Shown here piece by piece: positions 55,627 to 64,000 of a stretch of DNA of 64,000 nt. Source of the stretch: Hyaloperonospora brassicae. Taxonomy: Eukaryota; Oomycota; Peronosporomycetes; Peronosporales; Peronosporaceae. The notes below the pieces were generated by a model. The model saw only the letters and a list, made by a program, of their open reading frames with translations. It did not search any database and had not been told where the DNA came from. The first letter of the stretch is position 1. Each line of letters opens with the position of its first letter. The stretch is from NCBI GenBank assembly GCA_947650285.1, contig CANTFL010000504.1, positions 60,481 to 124,480 on the forward strand. The letters are read 5' to 3'. Both the position numbers and the translations under genes were made by a program.

Positions 55627-56697
55627 TTAACGTTCAATACATCCTCTGCCTTTAGCATCAGCTTGCTCCTTTTGTCTATCTTGTCTATCAGCCAGTGAGT
55701 CACGCACATGTCGTAAGACTGTCAAAAGCGTTGCGAGAAACTCGCTAACCTGTTTTTTAACACTAGCAGGGATGATATAAGCAAGCCGATCGGCAATTCC
55801 TCCCCTTCCAAGCCCTAAACTACGCCGTGGTAGCGTTAATGGTAAACCAGGGTGTGTGAGGCCATTCACATAAAACGGTGTGTAGCCGGTGAAGGCATGC
55901 ACGGCGTTATTCAACGCAAACGCAACGACAGGGAGCATCGAACTCCAACGCTTAGTCTTTTCAGCGCAAACACTGCGCAAGATGTCACCGATGATGCGAC
56001 TCAATCGCTCGGTTTGACCATCAGTCTGAGAGTGATCCGCTGAGGACATTGCTAAACGTGTGCCGATCACCTGGAGGATGTGTCTCCATAAATTACCAGT
56101 GAAGAGAGGATCTCGATCCAAGACAATTGACAACGACAAACCGTGTTGTCGAAACACTCGATCGATTAACAGCGTAGCTGTACCTTCACCATCCATGGTA
56201 TCCGGCACCGCCGTTAAATGAGCCATCTTGCTCTAACGGTCAACAAAGACCACAATACCCGTATTGCCTTGCCCATCTTCCGGCAGACCGAACATTAAAA
56301 TCATGCTGATGGACTCCCAGCACCCAAAGGGTATGGGGAGACTAGCGAGCGGCGCAGCCGCATGAGGTGAGGGTTTCACCCGTTGACACGTTTCGCACGT
56401 ACGCACATATGTGCTTACCCATTTGTAAAGCTTGGGCCACCAATAATATTGGCTCACGGAGCTATAGGTCTTTTCTCGACCGAGATGACCGCTCACCGCA
56501 GTATCATGCGCCTCATAGAGGATGCGATACTTCAATTCCTTATCATGAGGGACATCGATACGGGGAGTATCCTCCATATCTGTGCTATAGCACAACAGGC
56601 CTTGATCGATGGAATATCGATGTAGCCGCGCACGCAAACGTGCCGACAATTTAATGTCTGAGTCGTTAAACTCCTCGCTCCCCAGAGCACGTAGCAA
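55627..56697 (-). pseudogene. Integrase zinc-binding and core (family III copy E)
   Basis: One frame with a single TAG near 56230 (VFVDR-stop-SKMAHL). The zinc-binding part is complete (EAHDTAVSGHLGREKT…CETC). The first catalytic Asp is lost: SMILMFGLP stands where family I has SMDFVFGKP. The second Asp (VLDRDPLFTG) and the Glu (DGQTERLSRIIGDI) remain. The C-terminal side reads VVAFALNNAVHAFTGYTPF and a basic linker. Confidence 0.85.
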
Positions 56698-56699
56698 AG

Positions 56700-57294
56700 C
56701 TACACAGTGTTTATCTTTGGCATATGCCGAACGAATGAGGTCCGTGACCGATGATGACAGAGTCGTAACATGAGCAAGCTCATAGTCAGGCCTGCGTTAC
56801 AACGCATCAGCCAAAGCATTCTGCTTGCCCGGCTTATACTATACCTTAAAGTTGTATTCCGCAAAGAATGAAAGCCAACGGGCCATTCTCTGAGAGAGGT
56901 GTGGCGACTAGGTCGCAGTTCGTAGTGACGCATGATCGGTGTAGACCACAAAAGGCTTAGAGCCAAGCAGATGAACTCTTCACTTAACTAAAGTGTACTT
57001 CATTGCAAGTAGCTCTTTGTTATGAGCAGGATAGTTTTTTATCGCTGCTTTTATTTGTCGATACTCAAACGCAATGACGCGTTCCCGTCCATCATTATCT
57101 GTTTGTAACAGAGCACTGCCGATGGAAAAGTCAGATGCGTCACAGACGACACTGAATGATCGATCAGTATCAGATAAAGCCGAGATTGGCGCATGAAGGA
57201 GACTCTCTTTTACCGCCGTAAAGTCTTCCTGCTCGGTGTTCGTCCAACACCATTCCACATCCTTTTTAAGGAGATTGGATAATGGTCGAGCCAT
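56700..57294 (-). pseudogene. RNase H (family III copy E)
   Basis: 57294-56980 reads VVCDASDFSIGSALLQTDND, IAFEYRQIKAAIKNYPAHNK and ELLAMKYTLVK, followed by a stop. The next acidic motif (VYTDHASL in family I) appears in the continuing frame as FVVYTDHA near 56935-56955, then the frames degrade. It would remove the RNA strand during cDNA synthesis. Confidence 0.75.
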
Positions 57295-57295
57295 G

Positions 57296-58464
57296 TCTGC
57301 ATAGTTTGCACTATACTTGTGTAAGTAATTGGCAAGGCCAAGCCAATTACGTAAATCCTTTTAATTCTTTGGAACCGGACAATCAACTATGGCTTTTATA
57401 TTAGCGGGATCCGCTCTAAGGCCACGCTTCCCAATGAAGCACCCTAAAAAGGGAATCTCTTGTGCACCAAAGATGCACTTAGAGGTGTTGGCATACAACT
57501 GGTTTGTGCGCATGCACTCGAGCACTGCTCCTAAATGGTCGATGTGATTGTATACATCTGACCTACCGTTTATAGCACGACAGTGAACAAAGATGTCATC
57601 AAAGTACGTCTGTGCATATCATCGGTGAGGTCTAAACAACTGTGTCAAAAGACGATTGAATGCAGCCGGGGCATTTGATGACCCGTGCGGCATAACAAGC
57701 CACTCCCAGAGAATACCGCTCGGAGTGCTGATCGCCGTCAGCGGAATATCGTTTTTTTCGCATGAGCAGTGACCATTGACTAAGTCGAGCGCACTTTAAA
57801 TTGTACATCCCATCTTATTGTTCTGAAGAACATCCTTCCTCGGAAATGGTGTCTGAGCCGGGATGGTAGTCGCATTAAGCTTATTGTAAGCATGAACAAT
57901 GCGCCGCTTTCCATTAGGCTTTTTGACACAAAATGTGGGCGTAGAATGAGGAGATTCGCTCTCACGAACCATGCCCGCTGCGTGCTTTGCAAGAAAGAAG
58001 TCGTCAATGACGTCGCACTGTTCCTTCGGTAAAGGCCACTGCCGTGTTACGCAGTATTTAGTTCCAGGAACCAAGTCAATTTCATGACGTACACCTCTAT
58101 CGGGAGGTAAGACGGACGGTGGGTTGTGACACACCACGTCCTGAAACTCCTTTACCAAAGGATAGAACGGATCAAGAGGATCCTTAAGGATCGAATATCC
58201 ACTACGGGCATCCAACGCCGCCTTTGTGTCCTCAAGGACAGACTCGTCGAATAACGAGGATGATTTCAGCTCAATATCCGGCCGAATGACCACTAACTCG
58301 GATAATTCTCCTGCCTGTAAGGCTTGGCTAAATTCGCCGTCAGACATTTCGTCGAGTTCGAAGAGAGCGTCCATGGACGGAAGAGTTGCGAGACGTATGT
58401 TACCATCAACATGACCAGTAACTCCATTAACAAGTGTGTATAGTGTATTATCATTTTGTACCAT
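57296..58464 (-). pseudogene. Reverse transcriptase (family III copy E)
   Basis: 58464-57796 holds the connector and fingers (DRGVRHEIDLVPGTKYCVTR, FCVKKPNGKRRIVHAYNKLN, QTPFPRKDVL), followed by a stop. The palm continues with AISTPSGILWEWLVMPHG and the intact active site TYFDDIFVHC near 57600, with a TGA four codons before it, then LGCFIGKRGLRADP. It is the only RT in the window with an unaltered YxDD. Confidence 0.85.
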
Positions 58465-58507
58465 GTGACGTTTCTGACGTGGGGCGCTTAACAGTTGCCA
58501 CCCGATG

Positions 58508-59420
58508 CTAAAATTGTTTACTCAAAGAAACCTTACGCCTCCTAGAGGCCGGGACAGAAGGGTCCCCGTAGTTGCTATTTATCTTAGCACGCTCTATACG
58601 AGAGCTCATGTCTTGAACGACATCTGGCGATGTGTTACGTAATTCGAACACTTCATCCAGTGGATTTACACGGACCACTTCACGTACAGCATTCGGGCCT
58701 AGCCCTGAACGCTCTGGCTTCTCGCCATCAATGTCATTACCGACATTCAGCAAGGTGCCATCACGGCCGCCCTCACTTGGTGGGATTTCACGTGCCAACC
58801 CACTCCCATCTGAGGAATTACCTTCTTGATGTCTCGGTCCTAGGCCAACCATGCTTGACGCATGCAGTGACTCATTATCACAACGAGTATCACTCAACGG
58901 AGTATAGCTCTCTTCACATACGGTAAAAGAGCTCCGCTCCATATTGATGTCATTGACATTCGAGTTAATCAACTCAGACATACCAATGTCCAGCACATTG
59001 ATATCTTCCGTCAATGGCTCGCGCCAACAGCGAGTTTGTTGCCTAGCAAAGGTGGGTTTATGACTCTCCAAAGCTTCGATAGAAACATTGCGCGTTGCGC
59101 CTAAGGTCTTAGACCTCCAATCAATCCATGGTTCATGGCGTTCAAGCCAAGCCATACCCAGGACGAAATCGTATCTCGAATCCAAATCGAGGACAAGACA
59201 GTGTTCAATGCTTTCAAAGTCCAGAAAACGACGCGACTACCAGTCGCTAAATGAACGGTGATTAAATCACCCTCATGCCCCTTGAGTGCTTCAGCGTATC
59301 GCTGACTTCCCTCAAGGGAACGACGTCGAGCATAATTGCATGACACCCCACAATCGATTGAGGTCGACCAATGCTTCTGAAAGCCTTAAACCTTCTCCTC
59401 GACGACTAACAACAAGGCTT
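58508..59420 (-). pseudogene. Protease and Ser-rich linker (family III copy E)
   Basis: The active-site strand is ALVD then, after a small insertion that changes the frame, DCGVSCNYARRRSLEGSQ near 59320-59375, so the motif is D-C-G-V where family I has D-C-G-A. The C-terminal motif is YDFVLGMAWLERHEPWIDW (59185 onwards). A long linker follows to 58508, rich in Ser, Glu and Asn and ending ASRRRKVSLSKQF. Confidence 0.7.
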
Positions 59421-59530
59421 GTATCCATATTCTGTGCAGGCGGGCACAGAGCTCAGTAAGGCTAATTCTGTTTCACTAAACCTCGTATTGAAGTGACAGA
59501 ATTCAATTCTCCCCAATAGGGCACCCGCGC

Positions 59531-60571
59531 TCACTGGGTGTCGACGTTTCCCCGTGCCATACCAGGTTTCTGGTTGGGGATCGGGTTGCGACCCATAGGG
59601 TTCAGTCGCTGTTTACGCAAAGCACAATAGGGACGCAAGTGTTCAGTGCTTCCACATATATAACATCGTCTCACTTCCTGTCGTTGCTCTGCAAACAGAA
59701 GTTCCGCTTCAACTTCATCTTCAGCATGGCTAAGATTTATCACTTCAGGCTTCCGGTAAGCTGAGCTATTTGCTGAAGTTGCCCCCGCATAGCTTGGGTT
59801 GTACCCATTTCAACCAAGTCTTGCAGATTTAAAGTTATGCTCCGCATTCAAAGCGTTGCTCACATCCGCTTCATAAGTAAAGGGATGGACCCGAACCACC
59901 TCGGTCGTGGCAACGCCATTACGAAGACCTTCCATGAAGACAGTCACACAGACTGTCTCAGGGAGAGGGCCAAACTGCATAGCAGCCCTCAGAGTTTTCA
60001 ATTGTTGGACATAGTACGTTAACTCATTCTTACCCTGACGGTTAGACAAGAAGCGTGAGCGCACGCAATAAGTCTGGTTAGGCGGCGAGAAAACTCGCAA
60101 TAGGTCTAACTTGAGCGTATCCCATGTGGGAAACGCCAAGTCGAACGACGTGCCACACGTCAGAGCCCACTCTCTAGCTCTTCCATCGAGCTTGGAGATA
60201 GGCAGTGAGACCCGCTGGTTCTCAAGTGAGATGAGACCAGAGTCCATGACCATCCCATTCTCACGGATCCAGAGGGTCAGGTTTTCCCCCTTCTTTCCAA
60301 AATAATGTGTGACGTCCACCCGAAGGGGACGACGCTTAGCCTCTTCTGGTGCCATAGCCACATAGCGTGTTGGCATGGCCGATGCTACTTGGTTTTGAAC
60401 CTGGCCCAACAGGGCCGTTTCACACTGCATGAAGGTCTCTACTCGTGCGTTGAGCACATCGGGACCTTGTGCAGCGAGAAACTCCACGTACTCAGGGCCT
60501 ACGGCCGCGGTCAGCTTATCAAGCGCGACCTTTTGGGCCTCAGAGAGGGGTGTGGATTGCTCCATCCTCAC
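59531..60571 (-). pseudogene. gag: Gag (family III copy E), one internal TGA
   Basis: From ATG 60571 (or Met 60565, used by the other copy) 253 residues are open: MEQSTPLSEAQKVALDK, ENLTLWIRENGMVMDSGLIS, QRVSLPISKLDGRAREW, TVCVTVFMEGL, SARLG. A TGA (59810-59812) follows; the same frame continues with NGYNPSYAGATSAN, a nucleocapsid with an intact CCHC knuckle (CYICGSTEHLRPYC) and a stop at 59531. The fragment at 21948-22703 has the TGA at the same codon. Confidence 0.85.
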
Positions 60572-60605
60572 AGAGGATCAGTCGTAACGACTCAGGCGTA
60601 GATTG

Positions 60606-60621
60606 ACTACAAGTGCTATCA
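60606..60621 (-). other. Primer-binding site (copy E)
   Basis: The minus strand reads TGATAGCACTTGTAGT two bases after the LTR end, one substitution from TGGTAGCAC in the other family I and III elements. Confidence 0.6.
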
Positions 60622-60623
60622 AG

Positions 60624-61099
60624 TGTAGCGGAGCTACACAGCTCCTTAAGTCAGAGGAAGACTTAACGCTCTTACGAGCAACTTTAGTTCTCAAACCCGA
60701 CTCAAAGAGTCAACAAGCTCAGAGAGCTTACGGTCCCTGTTCCAGGGGGACCAAACGATTCAAGAGAATCACAGCTCAGAGTGCTCAAGGAGTAGCTACC
60801 TTTACAGGCGTTGCTAGCTCTTCCGATCAAGACGCCTCGCAAGGCACGTGTCTTATGTTGATCAAAAGGGGAACTGAATTTTCATTCCTCTGATTAACCT
60901 AAAAGAACACCTTAGAACAACGTATTTAACCTGCTACCTAAATAACCTCTTAAAAGATCTCGCAATCAATTGATGACAGCCATCGGTCTTCAACAATTGA
61001 TACACTCACTGTGTTCTAAAATTACTTTATAGGGTAACCCCCTCTCTTGTGTGCACCACACCTATCGTCGACTACCAGCCGACGTGTAACCCGGTTACA
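60624..61099 (-). repeat. Family III 5' LTR of copy E (476 bp)
   Basis: The minus strand begins TGTAACCGGGTTACACGTCG and ends GAGCTCCGCTACA. Order and length match 21412-21888. It contains GACTCAAAGAGTC and AGCTC…GAGCT inverted repeats. Confidence 0.85.
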
Positions 61100-64000
61100 T
61101 CCCAATTCATTTTTGAGACTTGACAAATTTGAAGGCTACAATTGACTTTCGCAAATAATCAACAAGGTCCATCGGATTAAATCAGCATCGCCTCCATTGG
61201 CACGTCCGTGGCTCGGAGCATCAATGTATGAGATGCTGCGTCAATCATACGTATGACTGCCGAGTAGACTCTCTACAACTGCGGCTGCTGTGTTCGGTAC
61301 GCAATCTGGACGAAATGGTGGCAGTACTTCTCTTTGCTGTACGATATCAAATGCATCCGGATAAACTGAGCATCGACTGGCGCAGGGTAATGCTAGGTGT
61401 GCCAAGTACGCTTACCATCATCGTAATTTACCGTTTAGACTTATCAGTAAGCTATGAATGAGATATTGGAATGTAGGACAGGCGTCGCTGTCAAATCCGT
61501 GTGCACAATGACTAGAGGGTGCTGCAATTTACATGATCAGCTCTCCGTTGCATTCTTGATGCCAAGCAACTTGATATGCAATGTCAAGAATGAAATACTG
61601 AAACAACAGTCACGTTAATCACCAAGAAGACAGCAGCTTCCGTTTGTGTTGACCCCCTGCCATTGGTAGAATAGAAACGTTTGCTGAGCGGATCATCAAA
61701 TGAGTGTTGGAACGTCTGGCTGGGAGGTCCCATTCGGGCCCCAGACGTCAGTACTGCGCGTAGGTGCGACGATTGCCATTCAATACGTAGTGCAGGTGTA
61801 TAAATCTACACATATTCGTTTCTCAGAACACGTTGATCTACCGTAGTACATGCATGATGTAGTTGCAAAGGATAGGCAGATCTTGACACTTCACATAAAT
61901 AACGCCACGACTTCAGATACAAAACGGCAGCGAAGTATTGTGCATCAGATGAGTAGCTTCCGATACGCTTCAAATGACACGCAACACTTGCAGTCCTGCC
62001 TCTTGCAATACAATGAGCTAGCGTGCCTGACGTGGTCAATAGACGAAGAGCAGTACTCAACCATTTTGTTTGTCGATAGCTAAGTGCAGCTACGACTCGC
62101 TAGAAATAATATATTATAGTCAGAATGCCCCGATAAGAACAAGCGGCATCCCTTCATCGCCGCGGTCCACTACGATCTCATCAAGTATCGAAAAGTGGCA
62201 ATAATGGAAACGCTGCCGAAGAAAAGTCCTTGACCGCAGGTGTTGAGACTATAACTGTCTTGTTAAGCTTCACACTCAGTGTTCCAACGCCTTTTCTCTT
62301 CTCCAAAAGACAGGCAAAGTTCATCAGCGCGGCAGCTACATTCCAAGTAAGTGACTTGAAAGGCACGAAGCGTGTTGAGTCGGTGGCTCTACTCACCTGA
62401 GTCACGGAGACCTGGACAATAGCTTGCCGAGAGCTTCATAGCGTAGTGGTGGCTCCTCTCGTGTATAAAGTCTCATCTACGCTGGTGGCCCAATCGCCTC
62501 GTCCCGGCAAGGTCGGGAAGTTCAACAGTGCGTCACTGAGACCATAACATTTTAAATTCTTATCTGGGGAATATACATTTACGTTCTACGAGGACCTTGA
62601 GGTTTATAAAGGTTTTGGACTAAGCGCCTTGTGATGTCAGTGCAGGTTACATCGATATTACGTCGATGTACGCACCGCTGCCACGAGTAGCCGTAGATTG
62701 AGTAACGGATCATCGATGGAACGATCCCTTAGTGAGAATCGCAATGCGAGTGTAATATAGCTGCAACGGGAGCGTGCAGGCCGTGTGACTCACTGCACAG
62801 ACGAAGAGTCAATTATACTGAGCGTGTGATGGATCACAGCGCTGGCAATTAGAGCAAAAATTTGGCCGATTGGCACGTCTTATATTTTCTTTACATTTGC
62901 TATAATAGGCAGTGCATCACCGAAACTGTCAAAAATTACGCCATTGGGTCCCATCAGCGCGTACTTCAGTAATTGACTTGAATGACCACGTTCCTTCTAA
63001 TCGTAGAGCCACTGGATGCGGCTAACAGCTGCAACGTGATATTTCGCAACTTCTTTGCAAGAACATTGCACCTATTCTGCATCCTTTCTTGGGGCTGCGC
63101 TGATCGAGCACACTGGTAGCCTTTACTGATATCGGAAAGCTACGAGCATATTGCTCAACAAGCGTGTGAAAGCGCTCGAGACGGGACAGATGCTGCAGAT
63201 GTGACCAAGCCGAAGCTCGCTAATTCATTGAACAAATTAAATTCAGCAGGACTTGTAGTCGGTGGTTGAGAAGATTAGTTTGTTTCGTGTAGTTCAAACT
63301 AAAATTGGGTCAATATGAATATCGTCTTAAAAATTATATTCTCCAATACGTACCTCGCAAGCCTAATATTATAGGAGTGTAAACTGCATTGGGTAATATC
63401 GACACCTCTCTACTTACTGGTTAGTGCCACTGAATCTGGTACCGGGAGGAGTACCTGGATCGATACCCACGGGGGCGGGTACGGTTACAGGCGCCGGGGA
63501 TAGACAAACATATTAGACGAGCAAACAGCCAACGGGTGACCGCCCTACCAACCCGCACCTTAGGTATGTATTACTTTGGGTCGGATGGAAGCCCTACTGA
63601 CCTCAAATTCCCACAGTGGAATACGGGGTGAGGACCCTCTAAGAAATTATAACAGTGTCACTGCACTCGTAGCCCACACCGGGGTGATCTGAAGGACTAC
63701 GCCGCGTAAAATCGTACTTTTTAGTGCAGTCCATCATATCAAGTAACTTAGCCATTAATCGCTGCTAGACACGCAACAATTGGCGTTCAACGAAATAATA
63801 ATTTGGAGTTTGCAGTTGATCCATTTGACTAGAAGAAATTGTGCTATAGGATATTCGACTGCATTGAACACAATTATAGTCTTACCTTTCTATGTATGCG
63901 TCCGTATAGAAGATAGGCCTTCCTATGCACATGCCGTGGACGTAGGGTTGCGAGGCACGTTCCGTCACTGTTTCAGTGTAGGCAGCTTGTTCTGTGCGGT
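61100..64000. other. Right end of window, no recognised gene
   Basis: Short ORFs only, the longest minus 62060-61806 (84 aa) and plus 61228-61461 (77 aa). Minus 62405-62181 (74 aa, with CLLEKRKGVGTLSVKLNKTV) looks protein-like but I cannot assign it. Blocks at 61520-61770 recur at 21120-21390. Nothing else is recognised. Confidence 0.4.

Larger units (their letters stand above)
53471..61099 (-). mobile_element. Family III Ty3/Gypsy retrotransposon, copy E, both LTRs
   Basis: LTRs at 53471-54003 and 60624-61099 enclose, on the minus strand, primer site, gag (60571-59531), protease and linker, RT, RNase H and integrase (to about 55351), then about 1.3 kb with plus-strand ORFs. The 5' portion matches 21412-22711. 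All genes carry stops or shifts, but the RT active site YFDD is intact. No target-site duplication is visible (TTAAG left, TCCCA right). Confidence 0.9.

Noticed and set aside
62181..62405. Protein-like minus-strand ORF (KGVGTLSVKLNKTV)
   Set aside because: I could not connect it to any family; too short to call.

Overview
The window looks like a transposon-packed, gene-poor stretch of an oomycete genome (Peronosporales: Phytophthora or a downy mildew). The reasons are the Ty3/Gypsy protein families, which I recognise as oomycete-type, and one small secreted cysteine-rich protein gene with an oomycete-type Inr-like motif just upstream. I see no rRNA, tRNA gene, CRISPR or housekeeping gene.

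Layout. 1-6678: family I Ty3/Gypsy copy A on the minus strand, cut by the window edge and carrying an insertion (1432-3396) that resembles a solo LTR of a family II relative. 7685-8130: diverged solo family I LTR. 8203-16191: family I copy B on the plus strand, structurally complete (LTR, primer site, gag, protease, RT, RNase H, integrase, an antisense gene, polypurine tract, LTR) but with inactivating mutations. 16192-21411: unique-looking sequence with a LINE-like remnant, a minisatellite (18571-19134) and the secreted-protein gene (19787-19978). 21412-22711: 5' end of a family III element, interrupted inside gag. 22712-36563: family II, a 13.9 kb minus-strand element with two nearly identical 1,256-bp LTRs, degraded gag-pol, a chromodomain, a second RNase H and plus-strand (antisense) coiled-coil ORFs. 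36564-53470: abruptly AT-rich and nearly ORF-free, holding a very decayed family I copy D (about 48280-53470). 53471-61099: family III copy E on the minus strand with both LTRs. 61100-64000: nothing recognised apart from short blocks shared with 21120-21390.

How it works together. Each family encodes Gag, then protease, RT, RNase H and integrase, copied from a tRNA primer next to the 5' LTR. In family I a slippery heptamer plus stem-loop at the gag/protease junction fits -1 ribosomal frameshifting and is identical in copies A and B. The copies here all carry stops, frameshifts or active-site changes, so they would depend on enzymes from elsewhere.

Most unusual signals. (1) Family I is tiled from LTR to LTR, coding regions included, with short perfect inverted repeats (arms of 7-14 bp, tiny loops). 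(2) All three families have an antisense ORF with a coiled coil between integrase and the 3' LTR, transcribed towards integrase. (3) Family II LTRs carry a dense GATC array. (4) A sharp composition boundary lies exactly at the end of the family II LTR.
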